Shown: positions 1 to 7,767 of the stretch, one piece after another
Layout: the number at the start of each line of letters is the position of its first letter
Numbering within the stretch: the stretch's first letter is position 1
From: JAFARZ01 sp035651595
GTDB lineage: Bacteria > Actinomycetota > Actinomycetes > Streptosporangiales > Streptosporangiaceae
DNA length: 26,809 bases
Assembly (NCBI GenBank): GCA_035651595.1
Contig: DASRFJ010000362.1
Coordinates: forward strand, 1 to 26,809
Reading direction: 5' to 3'
Position numbers and translations under genes: made by a program
Notes under the pieces: generated by a model
What the model saw: the letters and a program-made list of their open reading frames with translations, nothing else
What the model was told of the DNA's origin: nothing
Databases searched by the model: none

Positions 1-1537
1 TGCGGGGTGGATGACCGCAGGCCGGGCGACGGGGGCGGGCTGGGCGTGGCGACGCGGGCGGCGGGGGCGGGTGGACGACCGAAGCCGCACCGGGCAGTAG
101 CTGTAAGCGAGAATCCTCCGGAGGACGGCACGCCGACCAGATCGCCGCCTGCCCGGGCAGTTTGACCCGCTCGCCCCGGCCGAGCGTCTTGGCCAGCTCG
201 GCCTCGGCGGTTTCGATCCGCAGCCATTCGTCGTACGACACCGGCCGCACCCCGCGCTCGGCGAGCATCGCGACGATCGGCGAGTCCGCGAAGGAGGCCG
301 GGTCACCAGCCGCCGGGTACTTGAGCAGCCCGGCCCTCGGCACCGCCACCGACCCGGTGCCTGGGGCAAGGTCCGCCAGCAGGCTCCGCACGGTCTCCGC
401 GGCGTCCGATTTGTTCGTGCCGATGACGCCGGTCGGCCCGCGCTTGAGCCAGCCCGCCACGTACTCCCCTGGCAACGGTGAACCCTCGGAACCGAGCACG
501 CGGCCGGCCAGATTCGGCACGACACACGACCGGGCGTCGAACGGCACCCCGGGCAGCGGCACGCTCTGGTAGCCGACCGAGCGAAGCACCATCTGCGCGT
601 CGAGCGTCTCCATCTCCCCCGTGCCGCCAAACGACCCATCGGCGGAGATCCGCGTCCGCTCGAGGACAACCCCGGAGACCTGGTCGGTGCCGAGGATCTC
701 CACCGGCCGCAGCCAGAACCGCACCGTGAGCCGGCGCCCGCCCGACGCGGCGCCAGCAGAAGCCCACCCGGAGATCGCCACTATGTTCCCGCGCACCCGC
801 CGGTCCGACTCCACCAGCTCCGCGCCGGAACCGGCCAGGTCGTACCGGCCGAGGTCCGCCTCGTCGGCGTGCACGACCACGTCGACGCCGGGCAGCTCGC
901 CGAGTTCGCGCAGCTCCTTGGTGGTGAACTTGGCATGCGCGGGGCCGCGCCGCCCGATCATGTGCACCTCGCGCACCTTGGACGCCTGGAGCGCCTCGAG
1001 CACCGGGTGCGGCACGTCGGTCGCCGCCAGCTCCGCCGGATCCCTGGCCAGGATCCGCGCCACGTCCACCGCGACGTTGCCGACGCCGATCACCGCGACG
1101 GACTCCGCCTCAAGCACGAACGCCGAAGGATCCACGTCCGGGTGCCCGCAATACCAGTTCACGAAGTCCGTCGCCGCGAAGCTTCCCGGCAGGTCCTCGC
1201 CGGGGATGCCGAGCCGCCGGTCCCGCATCGCGCCGGTCGCGTACACGACGGCGTCATAGACCGACAGCAGGTCGTCCCGGGTGACGTCGTCCCCGAGGTG
1301 CACGCCGCCCACGAAGCGGACGTCCGGGCTCTCCAGCACTTTGCGCAGGTACTGCGCGATGGACTTGATCGACTTGTGGTCGGGCGCGACGCCGTAACGG
1401 ACCAGGCCGTACGGCGTGGGCAGCCGGTCCAGGACGTCCACCCGGACCGGCACATCCAGCGCGAACGCCTGCTTGACCAGGGCTTCGGCGGTGTACAGCC
1501 CGGCGGGGCCTGAGCCAACAACTGCTACATGAAGCAT
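1..1537 (-). CDS. fprA: FAD-dependent ferredoxin/adrenodoxin-type NADP+ reductase, 3' end outside window
   Basis: Flavoprotein expected to move electrons between NADPH and ferredoxin, supplying cytochrome P450s and other ferredoxin users in the cytoplasm. The frame reads from ATG at 1537 and stays open to base 1, at least 512 codons. Visible: N-terminal dinucleotide motif GSGPAG (residues 8-13) for FAD, PTPYGLVRYGVAPDHKSIK typical of adrenodoxin reductases, a second motif GVGNVAVDVARIL for NADP, IGRRGPAHAKFTTKELREL, and the C-terminal signature GWLKRGPTGVIGTNKSDA. Relatives such as mycobacterial FprA are about 456 residues and end near GRGERVKLPG; here the frame continues past that point into a Pro/Ala/Arg-rich tail without a visible stop. 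The start lies 11 bp after the dxs stop with no clear ribosome site, suggesting dxs-coupled translation. Family assignment is firm; the exact orthologue name is less so. Confidence 0.9.
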   Translation of the reverse strand, partial: MLHVAVVGSGPAGLYTAEALVKQAFALDVPVRVDVLDRLPTPYGLVRYGVAPDHKSIKSIAQYLRKVLESPDVRFVGGVHLGDDVTRDDLLSVYDAVVYATGAMRDRRLGIPGEDLPGSFAATDFVNWYCGHPDVDPSAFVLEAESVAVIGVGNVAVDVARILARDPAELAATDVPHPVLEALQASKVREVHMIGRRGPAHAKFTTKELRELGELPGVDVVVHADEADLGRYDLAGSGAELVESDRRVRGNIVAISGWASAGAASGGRRLTVRFWLRPVEILGTDQVSGVVLERTRISADGSFGGTGEMETLDAQMVLRSVGYQSVPLPGVPFDARSCVVPNLAGRVLGSEGSPLPGEYVAGWLKRGPTGVIGTNKSDAAETVRSLLADLAPGTGSVAVPRAGLLKYPAAGDPASFADSPIVAMLAERGVRPVSYDEWLRIETAEAELAKTLGRGERVKLPGQAAIWSACRPPEDSRLQLLPGAASVVHPPPPPASPRPARPRRPACGHPPR

Positions 1538-1548
1538 AGAAACGTACG

Positions 1549-3459
1549 CTACTCGACCGCGCCCTGTTCCGCCTCCGTGGCAGGTTGCGGAGCCGAAGCG
1601 GGCGACCGCAGCGCCACCGCCTCGGTGATCGCCCGCGCCAGGTGCTGCGCCGTCAGTCCGGCCTCTTCCAGCACCTCGTTACGGGACCCGTGCGAGAGGA
1701 ACTCCTGCGGCAGGCCGAACACCTTCATCGGCACGTCCACGTCATGGTCGCGCAGCAGCCGGCTGACCGCGTCGCCGAACCCGCCGGCCCGCCCGTTGTC
1801 CTCGATCGTGACCACGAGCCGGTACCGGCCGGCCACGTCGACGACCGCGGGATCGACCGGCTTGGTCCATCGCGGGTCCACGACGGTGACCCCGATGCCG
1901 TGGTCCGCCAGCCGGTCCGCGATCGCCAGCCCGGTCAGCGCCATCGGTCCGGCCCCGAGCAGCAGCACATCCTGCGACCCGGAGTCACAAGAACGCAGCA
2001 CGTCCATGACGCCGAGCTTCCCGACCGCCTCGACCTCGCCGCCGATGTTGCCCTTCGGGAAGCGCACCGCGGTGGGGCCGTCGGAAACGGCGACCGCCTC
2101 GGCGAGCAGCTCCGCGACCCGCACCCCGTCGCGCGGCGCGGCGATCCGCATGCCGGGCACGAGCTGGAGGATCGACCCGTCCCACATGCCGTTGTGGCTC
2201 GCCCCGTCCGGCCCGGTCACACCCGCCCGGTCCAGCACCAGCGTGACCGGAAGGCGATGCAGCGCGACGTCCATCAGCGTCTGGTCGAACGCGCGGTTGA
2301 GGAACGTCGAGTAGATCGCGACGACCGGGTGCAGCCCGCCGAGCGCGAGCCCCGCCGCCGAGGTCAGCGCGTGCTGTTCGGCGATGCCCACGTCGTAGAC
2401 CCGGTCCGGGTAAGCGGCGGCGAACTGACCCAGCCCGGTCGGCTGCAGCATCGCGGCGGTGATCGCCACCACGTCGGCCCGCTCGGCTCCTATCGAGAGC
2501 AGCGCGTCGCCGAACACCCGCGACCAGCTTCCCGGCGCGGGTACCGACGGCCCCGGCACCTGATGCAGGCAGTCGACCTCGTTCTGCTCGGCCGCCGAGT
2601 AGCCGAAGCCCTTCTTGGTGATCACGTGCACGATGACCGGCCTGCCGTAGTCGCGGGCCCGCCGCAGCGCGTTCTCCACCAGCCGCTCGTCGTGCCCGTC
2701 GATCGGGCCGACGTACTTGATGCCGAGGTCCTCGAACATGACCTGCGGCTGGAGGAAATCCTTCAGGCCCTTCTTGGCGCCGTGCAGCGCGCCGTACAGC
2801 GGCGAGCCGACCAGCGGCGTCCGGGACAGCGTGGTCTTGATGTAGTCGAGCACGTTCTCGTACCGCTCGCTCACCCGGATCGAGGCGAGGTGCTCGGCGA
2901 GACCGCCGATCGTCGGCTGGTAGGACCAGCCATTGTCGTTGACGACCATGACCAGCCGGGAGTCCTTCGCCGCGGCGATGTTGTTCAACGCCTCCCAGGC
3001 CATGCCGCCGGTCAGCGCCCCGTCGCCGATGACCGCGACCACGGTCCGGTCCTGCTCGCCGCGCAGCGTGTATGCCTTCGCCAGGCCGTCGGCGTAGGAC
3101 AGGCTGGTCGAGGCGTGCGAGTTCTCCACCAGGTCGTGCTCGGACTCGGCCTGGCTCGGGTACCCGGCGAGACCGCCGCGCTGCCGCAGCGTGCCGAACT
3201 GGGGGTAACGACCGGTGACCAGCTTGTGCACGTATGCCTGGTGGCCGGTGTCGAAGATGATCCGGTCCTTCGGCGAGTCAAACACCCGGTGCAGCGCCAG
3301 CGTCAGCTCGACCACACCCAGGTTGGGACCCAGGTGGCCGCTGGTCCTGGTCACGGTCTCGATCAGCACGTCACGGATCTCGCTGGCCAGGACGCTGAGC
3401 TGATCCTGGCTCAGTCCCTTCAGATCCTGCGGGCCGTCGATCGACTCCAGCAAGGTCAC
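1549..3459 (-). CDS. dxs: 1-deoxy-D-xylulose-5-phosphate synthase
   Basis: Thiamine-diphosphate enzyme that condenses pyruvate and glyceraldehyde 3-phosphate to DXP, the entry and main control step of the MEP isoprenoid pathway; cytoplasmic homodimer. The 636-residue product has the usual length. Seen: H42 in TSGHLGPNLG, ThDP/Mg motif GDGALTGG (145-152) with NDN at 174-176, GPIDGHD (251-257), catalytic glutamate E361 in VGIAEQHA, the DRAGVTGPDGASHNG transketolase-like signature, and FPKGNIGG plus GLPQEFLSHGSR in the C-terminal domain. The start is GTG at 3459, with GAGGGG about 9 nt upstream; the next codons give the normal N terminus MTLLESIDGPQDLKGL. It sits 40 bp after the MFS gene and 11 bp before the ferredoxin reductase, so the three probably share a transcript. 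Confidence 0.97.
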   Translation of the reverse strand: MTLLESIDGPQDLKGLSQDQLSVLASEIRDVLIETVTRTSGHLGPNLGVVELTLALHRVFDSPKDRIIFDTGHQAYVHKLVTGRYPQFGTLRQRGGLAGYPSQAESEHDLVENSHASTSLSYADGLAKAYTLRGEQDRTVVAVIGDGALTGGMAWEALNNIAAAKDSRLVMVVNDNGWSYQPTIGGLAEHLASIRVSERYENVLDYIKTTLSRTPLVGSPLYGALHGAKKGLKDFLQPQVMFEDLGIKYVGPIDGHDERLVENALRRARDYGRPVIVHVITKKGFGYSAAEQNEVDCLHQVPGPSVPAPGSWSRVFGDALLSIGAERADVVAITAAMLQPTGLGQFAAAYPDRVYDVGIAEQHALTSAAGLALGGLHPVVAIYSTFLNRAFDQTLMDVALHRLPVTLVLDRAGVTGPDGASHNGMWDGSILQLVPGMRIAAPRDGVRVAELLAEAVAVSDGPTAVRFPKGNIGGEVEAVGKLGVMDVLRSCDSGSQDVLLLGAGPMALTGLAIADRLADHGIGVTVVDPRWTKPVDPAVVDVAGRYRLVVTIEDNGRAGGFGDAVSRLLRDHDVDVPMKVFGLPQEFLSHGSRNEVLEEAGLTAQHLARAITEAVALRSPASAPQPATEAEQGAVE

Positions 3460-3499
3460 GGCGGTTTCCCCTCGTTAGGTTGATCCGAGTGTATGGCCG

Positions 3500-4753
3500 T
3501 TACCCCTGAATCACCTGATCAGACACCGACACGCGTGTCGGGTTAGCGTCGTTCGGCAGCACCTTGTGCCGGGCCGCTAGCAGGCCTGATACCAGTTGAA
3601 CGGCCGCGACGGCGAGCAGCAGAGCGAACGGCGCGTCCCACCCGCCGGTGGCCGAATGCAGCAGCCCGAGCGCCAGCGGACCCATGCTGGCGACCAGGTA
3701 CCCGACGGACTGAGCGAGCCCGGACAGCGACGCGGCGGCCGCCGGATCGGGTGCCCGCGCCATCGTGAAGTAGATCGCGAGCGCCAGCGTCGCGCCCTGG
3801 CTGACGCCGAGCAGCAGCACCCAGCCGGCGGCCGAGCCGAGCGGCGCCCAGACCGATCCGGCCAGCCCCGCGGCGGTGCCGATCAGGCTGGGCACGACCA
3901 GCCGCCGCTGGCCGAGCGAACGCTGCGCCAGCCGCTGCGCCAGCACGGGGATGAGCAGCGACGTCGCCAGGTTGCCGAGGCCCATCAGCGCCAGCAGGTT
4001 GCCGGCGCTGACCGCGCTGGCCCCGCGGTCCCGGAACATCGTCGGCAGCCAGGACAGCGCCGCGTAGTAGAGCAGGCTCTGCAGCCCCATGAACGCGGTG
4101 ACCTGCCAGGCGAGCGCGTGCCGGTGTACTCGGATCCGTGTCGCCGCGGTGGCCGTTGCCGCGGCCTCGCCGTCGTGGTGCGCGAGCTGCGGTATCCAGA
4201 GGACGGCGGCGATCGCGGCCGGCGCCGCCCACACCCCGAGGGTCAGCGGGACCGAATCGCCGGACGCGTGGTAGAACGGCACGCTGATCAGCGAGGCCAC
4301 GATCGCCCCGACCGACAGCCCGGTCAGGAAGATGCCGATGCCCACGCCCGCCCGCTCCGGCCAGCGCCGCTTGATCATGCTCGCCATCAGCACGTTGAGC
4401 AGGGCGATCGCGCCGGACGCCAGGATCGTGCCGGGGAACAGCAGCGCGCCGGGGGCGAGCCCGCGCAGCGCCAGCCCTGCGACGACCGCGCCGAGCGCCG
4501 CGAGCAGCACCCGCTCGTCGCCGAACCGCCTGCTCAGCGACGCGGCGAACGCCGCCCCGAGGCCGAAGCAGATCACCGGCGTTGCGGCGAGCAGCGACAG
4601 CACCGCGGACGACAGGTGCAGCCGGTGGGACAGCTCGGGAAACAGCGGCGGCAGGCTGGTGATCGGCGAGCGCATGTTGAGCCCGGCCGCCGCGACCGCG
4701 ACGGCGAGCAGCACCGTGCGCCGCCGTGTCCCCGCCGTCCGATATTTCGCCAT
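3500..4753 (-). CDS. MFS transporter, CynX/NimT family
   Basis: Polytopic inner-membrane carrier of the major facilitator superfamily, 417 residues with about 12 hydrophobic segments. The N-terminal LNMRSPITSLPPLFPEL, the short cytoplasmic loop SRRFGDERVLL, and GLQSLLYYAALSWLPTMFRDRG at the start of the second half are characteristic of the CynX/NimT (cyanate / 2-nitroimidazole transporter) branch. The substrate cannot be read from sequence; efflux of a small hydrophobic or anionic compound is the usual guess. No signal peptide beyond the first membrane segment. The ATG start is preceded by an AT-rich stretch (4754-4773) and no obvious ribosome site, so a leaderless or very short-leader mRNA is possible. 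It lies between the quinone oxidoreductase and dxs, all on the minus strand. Confidence 0.9.
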   Translation of the reverse strand: MAKYRTAGTRRRTVLLAVAVAAAGLNMRSPITSLPPLFPELSHRLHLSSAVLSLLAATPVICFGLGAAFAASLSRRFGDERVLLAALGAVVAGLALRGLAPGALLFPGTILASGAIALLNVLMASMIKRRWPERAGVGIGIFLTGLSVGAIVASLISVPFYHASGDSVPLTLGVWAAPAAIAAVLWIPQLAHHDGEAAATATAATRIRVHRHALAWQVTAFMGLQSLLYYAALSWLPTMFRDRGASAVSAGNLLALMGLGNLATSLLIPVLAQRLAQRSLGQRRLVVPSLIGTAAGLAGSVWAPLGSAAGWVLLLGVSQGATLALAIYFTMARAPDPAAAASLSGLAQSVGYLVASMGPLALGLLHSATGGWDAPFALLLAVAAVQLVSGLLAARHKVLPNDANPTRVSVSDQVIQG

Positions 4754-4831
4754 AACAAACTATTTATCAGAACGAGCTGTGGTATCTCCTCTGGGCACCC
4801 GCTTCGCCGCGCATTCGGACCGGCTGGCTCC

Positions 4832-4858
4832 CTACGGGAGGAGCTCTACGGGAGGAGC
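4832..4858. repeat. 14-bp tandem duplication over the quinone oxidoreductase stop codon
   Basis: CTACGGGAGGAGC occurs twice with a 14-bp period (4832-4844 and 4846-4858). The right copy contains the stop codon and last codons of the oxidoreductase; the left copy repeats them just downstream. CTCCC-TAC-GGGAG in the left copy could also form a small hairpin, but no U tract follows. Confidence 0.6.
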
Positions 4859-5829
4859 AGGAGCTTGCCGGTTGTCCGGCGGGCGGCGAGATCCTCGTGG
4901 GCACGGGCCGCGTCGGCGAGCGGATATGTCTCGCCGATCCGCACGTCGAGCTCGCCGTCCGCGATCCAGCCGAACAGCTCACCGGCGCGCCATTCCAGCT
5001 CCGCCCGGTCGGCGATGTAGTCCCCCAGTGTGGGCCGGGTGAGGAACAGTGAGCCGCCGCTGTTCAGCCGCTGCGGGTCCAGTGACGGCACGGGTCCGCT
5101 CGCGGCGCCGTAGAGCACCATCATGCCGCGGCGGCGCAGCGCCGCGAGGCTGTCGTCGAACGTCGCCTGGCCGACGCCGTCGAACACGACGTGTGCGCCC
5201 GCCCCGCTGGTGACCTCGGCCACCACGTCGCGGAATTCGTCGTAGCCGGTGACGTGGTCCGCGCCGGCCTGGCGGGCCAGCTCGGGCTTGCTCATGCCCG
5301 CGTGCGCACCTGCTGATGTCGTCGCGATCACGACGCCGCCACGGCGCTTGACGATCTGGGTGAGCAGCAGGCCGACCCCGCCGGCCGCGGCGTGCACCAC
5401 GGCGACGTCGCCCTCGCGCACCGGATACGTGCTGGCGCACAGGTAGTGCGCGGTCATGCCCTGGAGCATCACCGCGGCCGCGATCCGCGGGTCGACTCCC
5501 GGCGGCACGCGGACCGCGCGTTCGGCGGGCACCACCGCACGGGAGGCGTAGCTGCCCCCGACGCCCGCCCAGGCGACCAGGTCACCTTCCGCCAGCTCGG
5601 TGACGCCCTCACCGACCTCGACGACCGTCCCCGCGCCCTCGCCGCCCGGCGTGAACGGCGTCTGCGTGCGGTAGTTCCCTTGCCCCTGGCGCTGGTAGAT
5701 GTCCATGTAGTTGACCCCGGCCGCGACCGTCGCGACGGCGACCTGCCCGGGGCCGGGTCGCGGGTCGGGCCGCTCCGCGACCGCCAGCACTTCGGGTCCG
5801 CCCAGCTGTTCCACCACTATCGCGTGCAC
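4846..5829 (-). CDS. Zinc-independent quinone oxidoreductase (MDR superfamily, Qor-like)
   Basis: NADPH-dependent quinone or enone reductase of the medium-chain dehydrogenase/reductase superfamily, cytoplasmic, 327 residues. Seen: N terminus MHAIVVEQLGGPEVLAV, GVNYMDIYQRQG substrate-site segment, GGEGAGTVVEVGEGV, and the cofactor motif AAAGGVGLLLTQIVKRRG at about residue 146; the catalytic-zinc cysteines of alcohol dehydrogenases are absent, as expected for this branch. The reading frame is open far upstream (to about 6447) but that part is antisense to a TetR gene and has no family resemblance. I therefore start at GTG 5829, which gives the canonical N terminus. It diverges from the TetR gene at 5902 with a 72-bp gap, so that TetR may control it. 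Confidence 0.93.
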   Translation of the reverse strand: MHAIVVEQLGGPEVLAVAERPDPRPGPGQVAVATVAAGVNYMDIYQRQGQGNYRTQTPFTPGGEGAGTVVEVGEGVTELAEGDLVAWAGVGGSYASRAVVPAERAVRVPPGVDPRIAAAVMLQGMTAHYLCASTYPVREGDVAVVHAAAGGVGLLLTQIVKRRGGVVIATTSAGAHAGMSKPELARQAGADHVTGYDEFRDVVAEVTSGAGAHVVFDGVGQATFDDSLAALRRRGMMVLYGAASGPVPSLDPQRLNSGGSLFLTRPTLGDYIADRAELEWRAGELFGWIADGELDVRIGETYPLADAARAHEDLAARRTTGKLLLLP

Positions 5830-5888
5830 ACCCCCAGCGTGCCACACGTCGTGTCCCGGCACCGCCACCAGCCCCGCGCCGCCCGCCG

Positions 5889-5894
5889 TACAGT
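5889..5894 (+). promoter_or_regulatory. Possible -10 box for a leaderless TetR transcript
   Basis: TACAGT ends 7 nt before the ATG at 5902, and no Shine-Dalgarno sequence is present between them. This TANNNT spacing is what leaderless actinobacterial mRNAs show. The -35 region is weak. Confidence 0.35.
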
Positions 5895-5901
5895 CAGTGC
5901 T

Positions 5902-6594
5902 ATGGGGCTGGACGACGGGACGGCGGCCGGGCAGGGACGCAGGGCGAAGGGCGAGCAGACCCGGGCGGCGATCGTGGCCGCGGCGCTGCGGCTGTTCCGG
6001 GAGAACGGCTACGAGGCGACCACGATGCGCGCGATCGCCAGGGAAGCAGGCGTGGCCACGGGGAACGCGTACTACTACTTCGGCTCCAAGGAAGCGCTGA
6101 TCCAGGAGTTCTACGCGCGCAACCAGGCGGACCACGCGCAGGCCTGCCGGGCGGTGCTCGCCGCCGAGACCCGGCTCGAGCCGCGGATCCGAGGCGTGCT
6201 CCGCGCGCTGATCGACACGCAGGCGCCGTATCACGCGTTCGCGGCCAAGCTGTACAAGCACGCGGCGGAGCCGTCCAGCCCGCTCAGCCCGTTCAGCAAG
6301 GAATCCTCCCCCACCAGGAGCGCCGCGATCGGGCTGTACGCGGAGGTGGTCAGCGGCGCGCGCACCAGGGTGCCTGCCAGCATCCGGGACCGGCTGCCCG
6401 AGCTGCTGTGGCTGTACTCGATGGGCATCGTGCTGTACTGGGTGCACGACACGTCGCCGGACTGCGTGAAAACATACCGGCTGATCGACTCCACCGCGCC
6501 GCTAGCGGCGCGCCTGGTCTGGCTGTCCCGCCTGCCTGTGCTCCGCTCGCTCGTCCGGCGCGTCCTGGCGATCGTCGACGACATAAGGAGTTAG
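5902..6594 (+). CDS. TetR/AcrR family transcriptional regulator
   Basis: DNA-binding repressor of 230 residues. The N-terminal helix-turn-helix is clear: RAAIVAAALRLFRENGYEATTMRAIAREAGVATGNAYYYFGSKE occupies about residues 20-63. The C-terminal ligand domain contains LYKHAAEPSSPLSPFSKESS and MGIVLYWVHDTSPDC, which look conserved for a subgroup, but I cannot name a ligand. The frame is open upstream of 5902, yet only the ATG at 5902 gives a normal TetR N terminus and avoids overlap with the divergent quinone oxidoreductase, the likeliest target. The last 93 bp overlap the 3' end of the GT87-like gene on the other strand; the TetR C terminus has ordinary helical character there, so I think it is genuine. 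Confidence 0.93.
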   Translation: MGLDDGTAAGQGRRAKGEQTRAAIVAAALRLFRENGYEATTMRAIAREAGVATGNAYYYFGSKEALIQEFYARNQADHAQACRAVLAAETRLEPRIRGVLRALIDTQAPYHAFAAKLYKHAAEPSSPLSPFSKESSPTRSAAIGLYAEVVSGARTRVPASIRDRLPELLWLYSMGIVLYWVHDTSPDCVKTYRLIDSTAPLAARLVWLSRLPVLRSLVRRVLAIVDDIRS

Positions 6595-7767
6595 TCCCGG
6601 CGTTAGGAAGATCCAGCCGGCCAAGCCCAGCGGATACAGGAAATAGCCGAAGCGGACCTGCGGCCCGAGCGCGAACATCAACGTCAGGCCGATGGCCATC
6701 CGCCAGGCCGCGGCGCGGACATCCCGCGGCGGGCGGACGAACAGCGACACGGCCACAGCGAGCCCGGCGGCGAGCAGCAGGCCCACCGACAGCACGTGGC
6801 CGGCCGTGCCTAGCTCGGTGAGCAGGTGCCCGGGCAGCAGGCTCTCCGCCGGGGTCTTGATCTTGGTCAGGCCCAGCGGGAACAGCACGGTGTCGCGGAT
6901 CATCGCCTTCGCCGCGGCCGGGTGGATCAGCGTGGCGGGCGCGAGCAGCGCGATCATCACGAGTCCGGACGCGAGCAGCGCCACGGTGAACCGGATCGCG
7001 GCGCGCCGCCCGTCCCGGTACCAGAACATGGCGACCAGCACCGGGACCGCCAGCCATGCGGTGTCCTTGAGCACGCACGCCGCGGCGAGCGCCACCGCCG
7101 CCCAGACGGCCCGCCACGAGTCACCGGCCGTGGCGGCGAGCGCCAGCGACAGCAGGATGAACGCGAGCACCGGCGGGTCGGTGGTGATCACCGCGAGGTT
7201 GAGCGCGATCACCGGCGAGGCGAGCGCCAGCCCGGTGGCGGTCAGCGCGAGCCGCCGGCGCTCCGGGCCCCGCGGCGTGCCCCGCTTGGTCGGCAGCGCC
7301 CAGAACGCCGCGGCCAGCACCACGATCGTGCCGACGGCGAGCCATACGCCGGAGTTGCCGGCCAGCCCGCGCAGGCCCGCGGCGTACGGCAGGCCGGCCA
7401 GCGCCATCACCGGCAGGTACGGGTTGTAGGACAGGTAGTCCTTGACCTGATCCGCGGGAAGGTACGGCGACCCGTGGTGGACCAGCAGTTCGGCGGACCG
7501 GTTGATGACGTTGACGCCGTCCTCGAGCGGGAACGCGACCGAGTTCCACAGCAGCGGCGCGACGAGGGCCAGCAAGACGGACACGGTCAGCGGTGCCGCC
7601 CAGCCGCCGCGCCGCCGCCACAGCAGCAGGGTGGCGATCGCGTACCCGCATACCGCCCAGATCGCCCAGACACGGTCCCTGCCGCCGGACAGCCCCGCCG
7701 CCACCGCGGCGTACCCGGTGAAGACGGCGTACGCGACGGTGATCCAGCGACGGGACGGCTCGGTCAA
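6502..7767 (-). CDS. Polytopic membrane protein, GT87/DUF2029-like (putative lipid-linked glycosyltransferase)
   Basis: Integral membrane protein of 421 residues with about 10-12 hydrophobic helices. An extracytoplasmic-looking loop FPLEDGVNVINRSAELL followed by HGSPYLP and YNPYLPVMALAGLP resembles the GT-C (GT87, mannosyltransferase-like) pattern in which an acidic first loop precedes a G-x-x-Y...YPPL-type segment. If so, it would use polyprenyl-phosphate sugars outside the membrane, but family membership is tentative. The open frame extends upstream to 8232, antisense-like within the phosphoesterase. The likely start is TTG at 7767, which overlaps the phosphoesterase stop as TTGA, preceded by a GGCGGGGA ribosome site: translational coupling. 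The C-terminal tail (from about PYVVDD, hydrophilic) overlaps the TetR gene by 93 bp. Confidence 0.82.
   Translation of the reverse strand: MTEPSRRWITVAYAVFTGYAAVAAGLSGGRDRVWAIWAVCGYAIATLLLWRRRGGWAAPLTVSVLLALVAPLLWNSVAFPLEDGVNVINRSAELLVHHGSPYLPADQVKDYLSYNPYLPVMALAGLPYAAGLRGLAGNSGVWLAVGTIVVLAAAFWALPTKRGTPRGPERRRLALTATGLALASPVIALNLAVITTDPPVLAFILLSLALAATAGDSWRAVWAAVALAAACVLKDTAWLAVPVLVAMFWYRDGRRAAIRFTVALLASGLVMIALLAPATLIHPAAAKAMIRDTVLFPLGLTKIKTPAESLLPGHLLTELGTAGHVLSVGLLLAAGLAVAVSLFVRPPRDVRAAAWRMAIGLTLMFALGPQVRFGYFLYPLGLAGWIFLTPGLTPYVVDDRQDAPDERAEHRQAGQPDQARR

Noticed and set aside
1585..3483. A 632-codon open frame on the plus strand opposite dxs
   Set aside because: Composition (Arg, Asp, His, Gln-rich) is that of a high-GC shadow frame; dxs on the other strand is unambiguous.
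5830..6447. Long open frame upstream of the quinone oxidoreductase that would give a 533-residue protein
   Set aside because: The extra part is antisense to the TetR gene, is His/Arg-rich noise without family resemblance, and the normal Qor N terminus starts at GTG 5829.
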